Under the pieces are notes generated by a model. That model ran no database searches and was not told the DNA's origin. It saw only the letters and a program-made list of their open reading frames with translations. Shown piece by piece: positions 35,501 through 42,837 of a stretch of 64,000 nt of DNA; position 1 is the first letter of the stretch, and every line of letters begins with the position of its first letter. The DNA is from Pachypanchax playfairii (lineage: Eukaryota > Chordata > Actinopteri > Cyprinodontiformes > Aplocheilidae). Location of the stretch: positions 2,293,858-2,357,857 of the forward strand of contig SSNP01000065.1 of NCBI GenBank assembly GCA_006937955.1, given 5' to 3'. The position numbers were made by a program, and so were the translations under genes.

Positions 35501-36319
35501 GTTATTTAACTGTTTTTGCCAATTATTCACATTTCCGAAATTAAGTTCATACTGACAGTGTCATTCATTTCAACACATTTCTGACTCTGTTACAGATTTC
35601 ATCTGAGTTTTTGCCTTTGATGCTTTATGTGTGCTTAAATTTTGTGCCTTTCAACTAGCTTTTAGCTATTTTGTGCTTATAACTCATCTTTTGCTTTTCA
35701 ACTAGCTGTTACAGTTCAGCTTTTTGTGTTTTTATACTATCCTAAGCTATTCAGTGAAATAATTCAGTCAATATTAGGCTTCTTGCATTCATCAACTTTA
35801 TTCAGCTCATTGATTCGCCTCTTAGCGTTCATTCTTCTAGTTTTACATCTGAGTCTCTTGTGGATGAGAATAAACTGGCAGGCAAATGAGGAACTTAACA
35901 GCACATCAAGATTCACAGATCAGTTGTTAATTCAGCTGTTAGTTAACAAAGAATATGTTGAAATGCTGTTATTGGATGTAAAGGTTGATAGATCATCTTT
36001 GGTATTTGGTATTTAAAGTGCTGATGTGTTTGCTGTTTATTTCAAGGTGCTGGATAAATACAACCCTCCTGACCACTTCCTGCCAGAGTCCTACACATGT
36101 TTTTTCCTGCTGAAGCTGCCCAGGTACTCGTGCAAACAGGTGCTGGAGGAGAAATTGAAATACGCCATTCACTTCTGCAAATCCATCGACACAGATGACT
36201 ACGCTCGCATTGCCCTCTCCGGGGAGCCCGCAGCTGACGACAGCAGTGAAGACTCCGATAATGAGGACGCTGACTCCTTTGCCTCGGACTCCACACAAGA
36301 CTACTTAACAGGACACTGA
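1846..36319 (+). CDS. herc2: HERC2 E3 ubiquitin-protein ligase, C-terminal 52 exons (5' part outside window)
   Basis: HERC2 is a giant HECT-type E3 ubiquitin ligase of nucleus and cytoplasm, known for roles in DNA repair, centrosomes and protein turnover. Exons: 1846-1993, 2076-2272, 2406-2636, 2719-2857, 3067-3213, 3559-3701, 4810-5077, 5186-5328, 5457-5555, 5642-5810, 5899-6024, 6115-6223, 6307-6446, 6540-6730, 6807-6912, 9707-9798, 9877-10052, 10249-10360, 10793-10874, 10966-11200, 13172-13349, 13521-13602, 13675-13846, 13964-14108, 16117-16342, 17520-17691, 17802-17988, 21440-21583, 24099-24290, 24369-24522, 24618-24725, 24823-24954, 25071-25229, 25383-25501, 27415-27540, 27623-27778, 27871-28185, 28310-28524, 28679-28856, 28950-29111, 29875-29966, 30072-30211, 30354-30541, 30679-30876, 30970-31053, 31458-31599, 31732-31926, 32119-32231, 33932-34122, 34205-34310, 34402-34614, 36047-36319. 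They total 8,310 nt (2,769 codons plus stop) and every junction keeps frame. No frameshift or internal stop was seen. Near-identity to mammalian HERC2 is recognised from memory. Confidence 0.97.
3790..4740. mobile_element. Degenerate transposon with long inverted ends
   Basis: The left end (aaaacagtatgcaatgg ... atgttgaaactgagatattttac, about 3790-3905) is matched in reverse complement by the right end (about 4625-4735) with moderate divergence over some 100 bases. There is no coding capacity. It fills most of the HERC2 intron between 3701 and 4810. The superfamily was not determined. Confidence 0.55.
5642..6223 (+). CDS. herc2: HERC2 CPH domain and following SH3-like/MIB-like segment
   Basis: The exon 5642-5810 encodes the CPH domain (found in CUL7, PARC/CUL9 and HERC2), a small SH3/Tudor-like barrel that in CUL7 and CUL9 binds the p53 tetramer. 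The sequence shows the typical pattern of a basic start, a GDVGKV turn, then CDWQQKGGTYWVRY. The next two exons (5899-6024 and 6115-6223) encode a second small barrel with the KYKWGSVTH and DFPQQSHWTG motifs, similar in look to MIB/HERC2 domains. The intron between these two exons is only 90 bases. The domain name for the second barrel is an inference from motif shape. Confidence 0.85.
6307..6446 (+). CDS. herc2: HERC2 ZZ-type zinc finger exon
   Basis: One exon codes for a complete ZZ zinc finger. It shows CDGC, then FKCKNC, then DFCENC, then HNTRH, which gives the six cysteines and two histidines that bind two zinc ions in this fold. The first arginine codon before CDGC is split by the preceding intron (phase 2). 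In human HERC2 the ZZ finger binds SUMO and N-terminal histone-tail-like peptides. The fish residues around the pocket look unchanged as far as I can recall the human sequence. Confidence 0.92.
6540..10052 (+). CDS. herc2: HERC2 DOC/APC10-like domain
   Basis: Exons 6540-6730, 6807-6912, 9707-9798 and 9877-10052 encode the DOC domain, a jelly-roll beta sandwich shared with APC10 that helps place substrate in some ubiquitin ligases. Recognisable marks are NVSSSVNQASRLID, CWQSSGSQGKHWIRL and VDPADSSYMPSL. The last exon ends with a very acidic linker (DNEEEEDD) leading to RLD2. The acceptor of the 9877 exon is the less usual 'tacatag'. It is chosen because it restores the conserved FHRYIEI reading, whereas the stronger-looking 'cacag' eight bases later would break frame. 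The large 2.8-kb intron inside the domain is mostly one transposon (7053-9240). Confidence 0.9.
7053..9240. mobile_element. hAT-like element with CAGGGT ends
   Basis: The element begins CAGGGTGTCTG and ends in reverse complement CAGGGTATATGCAGG, with TCTTAAAA-type subterminal repeats at both ends. The flanking direct repeat is ttagat (7047-7052 and 9241-9246). It is 2,188 bases long and shows no intact transposase. It accounts for the largest intron of the DOC-domain region. Confidence 0.6.
10249..16342 (+). CDS. herc2: HERC2 RCC1-like domain 2 (RLD2)
   Basis: Eight exons (10249-10360, 10793-10874, 10966-11200, 13172-13349, 13521-13602, 13675-13846, 13964-14108, 16117-16342) encode a seven-bladed RCC1-type propeller. 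Each blade repeats a Gly-rich pattern such as WGLNDKDQLGG, CGEATNGRLGLG, WGEGDDGKLGH, WGLGEYGRLGHG, WGDGDFGKLGRGG, GKGDYFRLGHG and WGDNDHGQQGNG, alternating with 'ACGSSHS'-type motifs. RCC1 propellers are protein-interaction platforms. Two Tc1-like transposons sit in its introns (11355-13061 and 14150-15797). Confidence 0.95.
11718..11947 (+). CDS. Tc1-like transposase, N-terminal part (runs into assembly gap)
   Basis: ATG at 11718 opens a frame with two helix-turn-helix units: KDTRNKIVDLHQAGKTESAI followed by GVKKSTVGAIIRKWK, then the GAPRKISPR linker. This is the paired-like DNA-binding half of Tc1 transposase. The catalytic DDE half would lie in the Ns, so whether it is intact is unknown. 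It is cargo of the element at 11355-13061 and has nothing to do with HERC2 function. Confidence 0.85.
11948..12861. other. Assembly gap (914 Ns)
   Basis: A run of N inside the Tc1 element. Reading frames drawn across it are meaningless. Confidence 0.99.
14150..15797 (-). mobile_element. Second Tc1-like transposon, degenerate, with an internal retroelement tail
   Basis: The left end CAGTCATGGCCAAAAGTTTTGAG and right end CTCAAAACTTTTGGCC form inverted ends beside TA. Remnants of transposase read on the minus strand, with many stops. At about 15310-15595 lies a different, T-rich retroelement 3' tail ending in a TGGTA repeat, so something jumped into the Tc1 copy later. Confidence 0.75.
15533..15595 (+). 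repeat. (TGGTA)n microsatellite
   Basis: About 12 tandem copies of a 5-base unit at the end of a retroelement tail ('gcgctttacaaatgaag' just before). Such tails often end in short tandem repeats made during target-primed reverse transcription. Confidence 0.9.
16625..17290 (+). mobile_element. Harbinger-type fragment with MADF-domain exon
   Basis: It begins near a GGTGCGTTCAC terminus typical of fish Harbinger elements. From ATG at 16865 to a donor at 16994 it encodes a MADF-like start (CNHRELYDP, then DLIWRKISEHIGVPG), the Myb/MADF accessory protein that helps Harbinger transposase bind DNA. No transposase is present. The right end was not found precisely. Confidence 0.5.
17338..17435 (+). 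mobile_element. Non-LTR retrotransposon reverse-transcriptase scrap
   Basis: About 100 bases read HCVFVDLEKASDRVQREELW, the reverse-transcriptase motif containing the first catalytic aspartate (usual form FxDxxKAFDxV). It is too short to classify and is truncated on both sides. Confidence 0.6.
17520..27778 (+). CDS. herc2: HERC2 linker between RLD2 and RLD3
   Basis: Eleven exons from 17520-17691 to 27623-27778 encode the conserved segment between the propellers. A Ser/Pro-rich, probably disordered stretch (17802-17988 and 21440-21583) is the least conserved part against mammals. Exons 24618-24725 and 24823-24954 encode a beta-rich module with GWGWRFTVYP and ESVRSG-like strands, which looks like a small beta sandwich, though I do not assign a family. 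Exons 25071-25501 and 27415-27778 are helical and almost invariant (for example LAASLAACAQLSAL, ALQRLRKLLTTEYG). The introns here are long and repeat-filled. Confidence 0.9.
18333..18590. repeat. MITE copy A (TTTTCAGACAG ends)
   Basis: A short element with ends resembling TTTTCAGACAGACG and, inverted, CTTCAGACAGGCC. It is about 80% similar by eye to the copy at 19472-19712 in the same HERC2 intron. No coding capacity. Confidence 0.6.
19472..19712. repeat. MITE copy B (TTTTCAGACAG ends)
   Basis: Second copy of the family at 18333-18590, in the same orientation. Shared marks include 'gtatcggaga' and 'tcagactcaaaagc'. The two copies lie about 1.1 kb apart. Confidence 0.6.
19713..21439. other. 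HERC2 intron, no clear feature
   Basis: Mixed intron sequence with a possible small MITE near 20240-20940 ('tacgtttccatgcacat' left, 'gcatgtaaacaca' inverted right). I could not define its ends. No coding signal. Confidence 0.35.
21615..22551. mobile_element. TIR-bounded element with a minus-strand reading frame
   Basis: The left end cttaaaggtcctagatcatg is matched in reverse complement at 22532-22551 with 3 mismatches in 20. The element is 937 bases and contains an open frame (22349-21951, minus) that I do not recognise. Superfamily unknown. Confidence 0.5.
21951..22349 (-). CDS. Unrecognised transposon-borne ORF, 132 codons
   Basis: Starts with ATG and encodes a basic N-terminus, then a hydrophobic stretch (VCLSVLIVEGVENVYIFGLL) that could be one or two membrane helices, then a charged C-terminus (LDRKLDAVSGQYRKQL) with coiled-coil character. 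It lies inside an inverted-repeat element in a HERC2 intron, antisense to HERC2. I know no function. The open frame may be chance or a fossil exon. Confidence 0.3.
   Translation of the reverse strand: MDLVLWSFNALDKVFSNLRLKKGELQRPESTLPAGFTMDSWGQWKRVCLSVLIVEGVENVYIFGLLIVRYLLNGACGYLTYRQILKLWNVWESSGNTRTKRFGSLDRKLDAVSGQYRKQLAATLERDREVQE
22843..23550 (+). mobile_element. Tc1-like transposon 5' part
   Basis: Beside TA, the end CAGTCAGGTCTATACTGTATA leads into a typical Tc1 5' region. From about 23165 degenerate transposase codons follow, including DDGRILSMVKKNPF and VQVSKSTVKRRL, the second helix-turn-helix. The catalytic half is missing and the 3' limit is approximate. Confidence 0.7.
25854..26396 (-). 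repeat. 36-bp minisatellite, about 15 copies
   Basis: The tandem unit is agagggttctagctgtggac plus 16 further bases (aggaaggatctcctgt), 36 bases in all, with small variants (ctgtagac, ttgtggac, gatgtcc). Because 36 is divisible by three, one frame stays open on the minus strand for 194 codons with a 12-residue repeat. This is not taken as a gene. It lies in the HERC2 intron 25502-27414. Confidence 0.95.
26616..26828. mobile_element. hAT MITE, 213 bp, perfect 8-bp target duplication
   Basis: Ends CAGGGGTGCCCAA and, inverted, CAGGGGTGTCCAA, flanked by identical ctgtagat at 26608-26615 and 26829-26836. Non-autonomous, no coding capacity. Adjacent to the 36-bp minisatellite in the same intron. 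Confidence 0.93.
27871..30541 (+). CDS. herc2: HERC2 RCC1-like domain 3 (RLD3)
   Basis: Seven exons (27871-28185, 28310-28524, 28679-28856, 28950-29111, 29875-29966, 30072-30211, 30354-30541) encode the second RCC1-like propeller of the window. Blade motifs include WGHNHRGQLGG, GYGAGGRLGIGG, WGEAEDGKLGHG, WGKGRYGRLGHG, WGDGDYGKLGRGG, WGKGDYHRLGHG and WGDNDEGQLGDG. The exon lengths parallel those of RLD2: 178 nt for 28679-28856 and 13172-13349, and 254 nt in total for the two exons that follow in each domain. This points to an ancient internal duplication. Confidence 0.95.
29112..29874. other. HERC2 intron, no feature seen
   Basis: AT-rich intron inside RLD3. I see no gene or clear repeat. 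Confidence 0.5.
30679..36319 (+). CDS. herc2: HERC2 catalytic HECT domain and C-terminus
   Basis: Nine exons (30679-30876, 30970-31053, 31458-31599, 31732-31926, 32119-32231, 33932-34122, 34205-34310, 34402-34614, 36047-36319) encode the HECT ligase. The N-lobe that docks the E2 includes RTGSPLSLNLAEPVWKQL. The C-lobe includes FVWGRTRLP and the catalytic motif ESYTCFFLLKLPRYS, with the thioester-forming cysteine codon at 36098-36100. The protein ends in an acidic Ser/Asp/Glu tail and TQDYLTGH before TGA at 36317-36319. All expected elements are present, so the ligase should be active. Confidence 0.96.
31054..31457 (+). promoter_or_regulatory. HERC2 intron equivalent to human intron 86 (candidate OCA2 enhancer host)
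   Basis: Counting back seven introns from the last exon gives this 404-base intron. If exon numbers are conserved, it corresponds to human HERC2 intron 86, which holds the OCA2 enhancer with the eye-colour SNP rs12913832. It contains one CATGTG E-box (31189-31194), the type bound by MITF. Nothing else proves regulatory function. Confidence 0.3.
32263..32916. mobile_element. hAT element, 654 bp, perfect 8-bp target duplication
   Basis: Ends CAGGGCTTGACATTAAC and its exact inverse, flanked by identical tgtgcgag at 32255-32262 and 32917-32924. No transposase. It lies in a HERC2 intron of the HECT domain, only 24 bases after the donor. Confidence 0.95.
32925..33931. other. HERC2 intron, no feature seen
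   Basis: Ordinary AT-rich intron sequence up to the acceptor before 33932. Confidence 0.5.
34985..35235 (+). mobile_element. L1-type retrotransposon ORF2 scrap
   Basis: Reads LSYRLGKQEAERTIHKILNP and, after one frameshift, QYFEEFYQKLYSQPH, the linker between endonuclease and reverse transcriptase in L1-like elements. Truncated on both sides. Lies in the last HERC2 intron. Confidence 0.6.
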
Positions 36320-36930
36320 ATTTTGGAGCGAATGGGCGATTCAAAGAGGAGCCGCTATAGATAATCTGATCATTTCACCTAACGCACATGTTCATACAGT
36401 GATGAGACACAAACATCTGAAGGAGGATGTGCAATGACTTTGAATAAAATTATAAGCTAAAGAAAAAGTAAGAAACACCTGTGGGCTCTGATTTCGTTTC
36501 TTCAAATGAAGTGGGGCGATCAGCTGCACATGTTGTTGTTGTGTTACATGGGAATTACGTATATTATTGCAGTTAGAGCCTAGCACTGTGGTAGATTTTG
36601 CTCTTTGGTTTGTGTGATTCCCCTTTCTCTAGACTGTATATAGAAGTTCATGTATGATAAAAGTAGTATTACATATTTCTTTTTTTAAGTAATGGCCATG
36701 TTTCGTTATATTAAAAAAATGAGGAAAAACCTTTTTAACATTGTTTCTGGCATGGCCCAGCTCAGTGAAAAACAAGTCATTTTAAAATTTGTGTATTCAC
36801 TTCGTCATGTTTGTTCACTGTTTGATTAAAGAATGTAAATGATCGTGCCATGTATTCGCACAAGGTCTCATTCCTGCATATTAAATGTTAATATGATTCT
36901 GTTAATAAACACAAAGAAAAATTATGGAAG
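36320..36930 (+). other. herc2: HERC2 3' untranslated region with poly(A) signals
   Basis: After the stop codon the sequence is AT-rich and non-coding. AATAAA occurs at 36443-36448 and again at 36904-36909, giving candidate short and long 3' ends. The true cleavage point cannot be read from sequence alone. Confidence 0.6.
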
Positions 36931-38139
36931 TTTTTGCTGCTGTACTAACTAAGATTGTGTGAGTCATTTTTTTACTTTCATTGCATCACAAACAGATTCT
37001 GTAAAGATTTAGGAAAGATAAGTGGATCAAAGTCACTTTCATTTTCTTGTTCATTTGCTTGTTGAATGGGTGGTGGGGGGGAACAGTGCTACAATGAAGT
37101 AAAAAAAAAAGGTAATTCAGGTCTCAGTCTTTTATATCTGGCATTGTTTTATCTGAAAATTAAATGAAAATTAAATTTCTTAAAATATAGAGCAAAGGTT
37201 TTGGGAGTGTAAACTCTGTGGGATTACAGAAATCTTTTCTAATTAAGTGTGCTGTCTCAACGACCCCCACTCACTTATAGTTTTGTCAGCCATAGTAACT
37301 CAAGTATGCAAGTATGGATTTTTCTCAAGCATAGTTCCGTGGAGTCACGAGGTGGGGGTGGGGCAGCGTCTGTTGTATGACGGATTTATTTGGTTTAAAA
37401 ATCTTCAGCATTCTTCTAGACTTAGTGCTGCCCCCAACCCCCCCCCCCCTTCACAAGAATCTCAGTTTGTAGTTCTTTTGGAAGACTGATGAAGCTAAAG
37501 GAGCTGGAGCTAAAAGGAGTTCCAGAATGAGTCACCTTAGTCTATACCTAAGCTGCAGAATAAAGAACTTATATATTCAGACATTTAAGCAAGACACCAA
37601 CAAGACAAAGGAATCCCATTGACTGTTATTAGAATGCATTATCCTTTGAATCAGATGAACTTTATTTCCCCTGTATTTTAGGTATAAGAATGTTTTAAGG
37701 TAAAACTAAATGAATATCTCATTACTGTGTCTGCTGGCAGTTTAAGCAGCAAGTCAATGTTCTTTTCCTGAAGTTGCAGTGGTCAGAAGCTATTAAAAGT
37801 AAAACAACAAAGAAACACTATTGAAGTAGATTCATGAAGAGCAAAGGTTTGCTGATGCATGTGGATATCGAGTGCTAGTTCTGTTTCCTCATTACCTTAA
37901 AATTCTAATAAATTACCCATTTTGTGTGCATTACCTAATTTCAGTTTAACTTCTGACGTCAAATTTGATCCAATGTTTCATTTGTGAACCTAAGCTGCAG
38001 AATAATGAACTTAGTTGAATCTCACAAAGTCAGTTTTTCATAAATGATTAAGCTGAGTCTTTCAGAAATCTAATCCAAACCAGTTTAATTTATAAAGCGC
38101 TTTAAATACTGCAGAGGTCAAGTATAATTCAATGTTACT
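36931..38139. other. Intergenic, no feature seen
   Basis: Downstream of the HERC2 poly(A) signals. A poly-C run near 37438-37449 is the only oddity. Confidence 0.5.
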
Positions 38140-38145
38140 TTGATG

Positions 38146-38480
38146 GACATTGGATCAGACCTGCCAACATCCCCCTCGACACCAGCCAGGAATACAGAGT
38201 CAACACCTCCACACCACCCAAAAGTAACCTCTATCTCTCTAGAGCCCCCCCCCTCAACAACAAACACCTTCTCCATACGGGAGGATGTCAACAGACTTTT
38301 TAAGAGACAGGACACTCACAAAGCACCTGGACCAGAGTCTGTCTCTCCATCCACCTTGAATCACTGACCTGCTGTCTCCAGTCTTCAGACATTTTCAACA
38401 CTTCACTGGAGACATGCCACATATACCAGTTTGCTTCAAAACCTCCACCATCATCCCTGACTCCCAAAAGTCAAGGGCCA
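38146..38480 (+). mobile_element. Non-LTR retrotransposon fragment (before reverse-transcriptase core)
   Basis: Reads IREDVNRLFKRQDTHKAPGP, then LETCHIPVCFKTSTIIP with a frameshift between. This matches the region just before the polymerase core of fish LINEs ('KAxGPDGV ... ACFKxSTIIPVPK' type). Broken by stops. Confidence 0.7.
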
Positions 38481-38599
38481 CATGTCTCATGTCACATGTC
38501 TGTGGATTGGGCAATGAAAATAAATTGTTATGTTCACGTGTAGGACCAATGCGCCACCTGTTCAATCCAAGAGAAAAGCACAGCAGTAGTCAAGGCTAG

Positions 38600-38735
38600 C
38601 GGAGGAGGAGAGGAGCTCAAAAAAGCACCTACATCGTTCAAGTCGCGTGTATGGGAGCATTTTGGCTTCCCTGTAAAATACAATGATGTACAGGCTCTAC
38701 GACCCTATTTGGGAATGAATAGTCGGGGCCCCAGG
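38600..38735 (+). mobile_element. BED-type zinc finger scrap of a hAT transposase
   Basis: Reads FKSRVWEHFGFPVKYN, the opening of a BED finger in which a tryptophan and an aromatic pair precede the zinc ligands. The cysteines are not preserved, so it is a fossil. Confidence 0.4.
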
Positions 38736-38878
38736 GGACTTTAACAAGCTCCCATTATAAAAACAATGGCCTAGTTAGTTGCTCTTAGGTGTTGTCTTTC
38801 TCGTTACTGCTCATAAGCCTGGTACTCCCAATCCTTACTTCAGAACTGAAGAAGCCTTTTGGATGAGAGGCAAAACTG

Positions 38879-39491
38879 TGTCAGGTTCTGGGGTTTTGTT
38901 TATTTTCATTCCATGTTGTAGCTTTTGGTTTTTCTGTAGTTGTGTTTTCTTTTCCAGTCATCTGTGTTCACTCTGTGCTTTATATTAGTTTACGCTTATT
39001 CAGTTCTCCTCATGTGTCAGCTCAGCTTCAGTCTAGTGTTTTTCCATTCAGGTGTGTGTTGTTAATTGATTAGCTCCTCTGTTTCAGTCTCCCCCAGGTG
39101 TTCTGTGTTGGTAATCAGTTTGGTGTCTGTATTTAAGTCCCATGTGTTTTTCAGTCAGTGTCGGTTTGTTTCTTGTCTGTCAGCACCGTAGTCCTGCCTA
39201 GTGTAACTCTCAGTCGTGATCCTCTGCCGCTTGCCGTTATCAGCACCCCAGCCTTAGCCCCGTCTCCGTGATTAACTCGGTTCTGTTCCGTTCCTTCCCT
39301 CCGTTATCTTGGATTACTTCTGTGTTATTTACCCTTCGGACTCCTTGCCCCCTCATGTAAGTTATTTTGCTGCCTCGTCAGCATTTTGATTTTCTTCATT
39401 AAAATCCTCTTTTGTTCCTATTTCCGTTCAGTTGTGTTTTCCCTCCCACACTCACTGCACCTGGGTCCAGCATTGCAACCTTAACGTGACA
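38879..39491 (+). mobile_element. Probable solo LTR
   Basis: Starts TGTCAGGTTCTGG and ends AACGTGACA (TG...CA borders with short inverted ends), about 610 bases. It has a TATTTAAG box near 39130 and an ATTAAA signal near 39398. No internal retrovirus-like genes lie next to it. A clean target duplication was not found, so the borders are tentative. Confidence 0.4.
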
Positions 39492-39494
39492 AAC

Positions 39495-40435
39495 TGTTAA
39501 AGACCCAATCAAATTGGCCACAAATATTCCCCAATGTCTGTCTGAAAACAGCTGAGAAACACAGCAGTCCAGTTGCTTTATTAACTTTTCAACAGTTCTG
39601 TTAAAGGCCTCCAGCTGATCCAAAATGCTGCTGCCAGAGTTCTGATGAGAGTTAGGAGGAGAGATCATATTTCTCCTGTTTTAGCATCACTTCATTGGCT
39701 CCCTGTAAAATCTAGAATAAAATTTAACTTTTGACGTATAAGGCCTTGAACGACCAAGCTCCAGCTTATATTAAAGATTTTATTGTTCCATATGTTCCTA
39801 ACAGACTGCAGGTCTGCTTGTAGTTCCTAGAATTTCTAAAAGTAGAATGGGAGGAAGAGCTTTTAGTTATCAGGCTCCTCTCCTGTGGAACCAGCTTCCA
39901 CTTTTTATCCATGAGGCAGACACCTTGTGTAGTTTTAAGAATAGACTTAAAACTTTCCTTTTTACACAATCCTATAGTCAGGGTTAGTGTGGGTTCTCCT
40001 GAGCTTTCCCTTTAGTTATGCTGCTATAGACTTAGACTGCTGTCTCTCTTTACTCTCCATGTTTGTTTTGATTGTTACTGCTGCCATTAACTGTTTCTCT
40101 GTTAATCTTTCTATAGACATGACTGGCCTAAATCCATCAGTGTTTGTCTCTTTCCTGTCAGCTCAGACCCCAGTCAGCTAAGGCAGAAGGCCGCCCATCC
40201 TGAGCCGGGTTCTGCTAGAGGTTTCTTCCTGTTAAAAGGGAGTCGTTCCTTTCCACTGTCGCCAATCGTGCTGCTCAGGATGGGGGATTGTGCTGAAATA
40301 ACAATTCAACCCAATCAACTGGTTCCTTAGATAGAAAATGTTTTATTGCTAATTGGTTGATATTTCTGTACCTTGAAATGACTTTGTTATGGACTGGCGC
40401 TTTATAAATAAACTTGAACTTAAACAAAACAAGTA
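39495..40435 (+). mobile_element. LINE 3' end (C-terminal coding scrap plus 3' tail)
   Basis: Reads LQLIQNAAARVLMRVRRRDH and ISPVLASLHWLPVKSRIKF, the conserved C-terminal part of a common fish LINE, then a non-coding tail 'aggtttcttcctgttaaaagg' ending 'ctttataaataaacttgaac'. The same tail occurs inverted at 54790-55080. Confidence 0.75.
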
Positions 40436-40579
40436 TTGTCTGCGCTCCTTCACCCAAGACAGATTCATTGTATTATGCAGATAATTCTTGGCAATAAAAC
40501 TGATTCTGATTCTGAAAAGCCATGTCAGACAATACATAGTATAACATTTAAAACTATTTTTGATGAGGAAGTTTGTAGT

Positions 40580-41300
40580 TTTAAGGTGGTCTGTACTCAA
40601 TTTCATTTCGACCACTTGCATCCGTGATCTCTTCCTTTCGGTCATGACCCAAAGGCCATAGACGAGCGCTGGAAAGTAGATTGACTGGCAAATCGAGAGC
40701 TTTGACTTTCGACTCAGCTCCTTCTTCACCACAGCAGTCCGATACAGCGACCACATCACTGCAGACGCTGGCTGCACCGATCCGTCTGTCAATGTTGCGC
40801 TCCATCTGCCCCTCACTCATGAACAAAACCCAGAGATACTTGAACTCCTCCACTTGAGGCAAGGACTCTCCACCAACCTGAAGAGGAAAAGCCGCCTTTT
40901 TCCAGTCGAGAACCATGGCCTCGGATTTGGAGGTGCTGATTCTCATCCCAGCCACTTCACACTCGGCTGCAAACTGCTCCAGTGTTGAAGGCCCTGTTTG
41001 ATGGAGCCAAAAGAACATCATCATCTGCAAACAGCAGAGATGAGATCCTGTGGCCCCCAAACTGGACTCCTTCCAGCCCCAGGCTGCACCTAGAAAACCG
41101 GTTACCAAGGGCAGCCCTGGTGGAAACCAACATGCACTGGAAACAGGTCTGACTTACTGCCGGCAATGCGAACCAAGCTCCCGCTGTTGTTGTACAGGGA
41201 ACAGACAACTCTTAACAGAGGGGCCCGAACCCCGTACTCCCAGAGCACCCCAACAGGAGAGATATGAAGTCTCTCATGAGGAGACATAAGAGACATGATG
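40580..41300 (-). mobile_element. LINE reverse-transcriptase fragment, minus strand
   Basis: Minus-strand reading gives IAGSKSDLFPVHVGFHQGCP, SSLLFADDDVLLA (the catalytic Asp-Asp box) and AECEVAGMRISTSKSEAMVL, broken by two or more frameshifts. Truncated at both ends. It is the same LINE type as 55091-55440. Confidence 0.85.
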
Positions 41301-42545
41301 AAATATATTTTTAGAATTAAGGCTCATTGACTGAATTGTTTAAGTTGAATTTCCAAATAATCAAAGGGTTTGTTTGAGCATCTGTTCAGAATAATCATGT
41401 TGTTTGACACGTCACTTGGAGCTGCTGTATTCAGCGCAGGCCAAGGAAAGGAGGAAAGGGCAAATAACCCTGCATTTTTGTATCAGCATGTGACTGCATG
41501 TGGGTGAAAGACAAAATGCACAATGACTGTGTGACGTGAAGATGCTTCTCAAGAGTTGGACCTCTTTAATTTGTAGTTTAAAACAGGGTCTACTGATTAT
41601 AACTCAAAATATTAAATATCCTTTTTTTGTGAAGTCTAAAACAGACTTCATAGTTTAGGGGGTAAAAGGAAATTTTAATAGATACACACATAAAACACAC
41701 ACACCAAATGTCAGATGAGACTTGTTAAACAGGAAAGGTTGGCTGAAAAAAGGTTCATGCTGCATCTCTTGACATTACCTGTCTGAATCATACAGTTTGA
41801 TTTAGTTTACAGTTTACACTTTTTTTAAGGCCTCCCTCCGAAACTGGACTAGTTTGCTGTGATTGGTCAGACAAACAAATCGATATTCCAAACTGAATAA
41901 TATACGTCAGAAGTGGACAGCCATGACTGGTGCTGACTGAATTCTCTGAATGCTGAGAACATATTGGCATTTGTGCTCTACAAGAAGAAAGAAGATGATT
42001 CTATCCCATCAATTTTTAAAGATGTGACATTTAAAGTGATGCTTTAATATCTTCTACAAAGGGATTCATACAATTATATGAATATTTCAATCATTTAAAA
42101 AGTTTGTTTCTGAGTAAAAGTTATAAATAGTTAATATCTTACCTGTGTGGTTCTCAGTTTAGAGAAAATATACCTTAAAGTTGTGATGCAGCGGAATGCT
42201 GCCATCTTAAAACAGCTTCAAAATTCCTTATTTTTCAAACTATTTTTTTCAGTTTTGACATTTTTGAGATCGGCGCTGTTTTAAGAAAGCCGCAATTCAC
42301 ATTAGCTAGTTAGCTCATCAGTCCTCTTGGAAGTAAACTCTATTGCTCTGACATCATTTAGGAAGACAGAGGCAATCTGTAGAGAAGTTTGCTGGTTTGA
42401 AAGCAGAAAAATTGATATTTTGAAATAATTTTAAAAGAAAATGTGCCTGTCTGAAACTTGGGCATTAAGAGGTAATTGTTATCAGCATGTAAACAGAAAC
42501 ACTTCCCAAATGAATATTATATAAAATGAAATGATTATTATATAA
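41301..42545. other. Intergenic, no feature seen
   Basis: AT-rich sequence without coding or repeat signal that I can support. Confidence 0.45.
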
Positions 42546-42837
42546 AAATAATTGGTAACACTTTACAATAATGGTCATAAAATTTGCTTACCTAATCATT
42601 AGGTAATGAATAACTAATGATTAACTAATGGTTACCTAATGATAACTTAACTCCACACCAACCACACAGCAGATATATTAGCTAATGATTCATGAATGAT
42701 CAAGAATTTGTGAGGAACTAATGAATAGCTAATGGTTACATGACTCTCACCAACCAGACTAGCTAATGATTCATGAATGATTACTTAATTACTAATTAAT
42801 GAATCATTACCTAATCAGTAACTTACCATTAGCTAAG

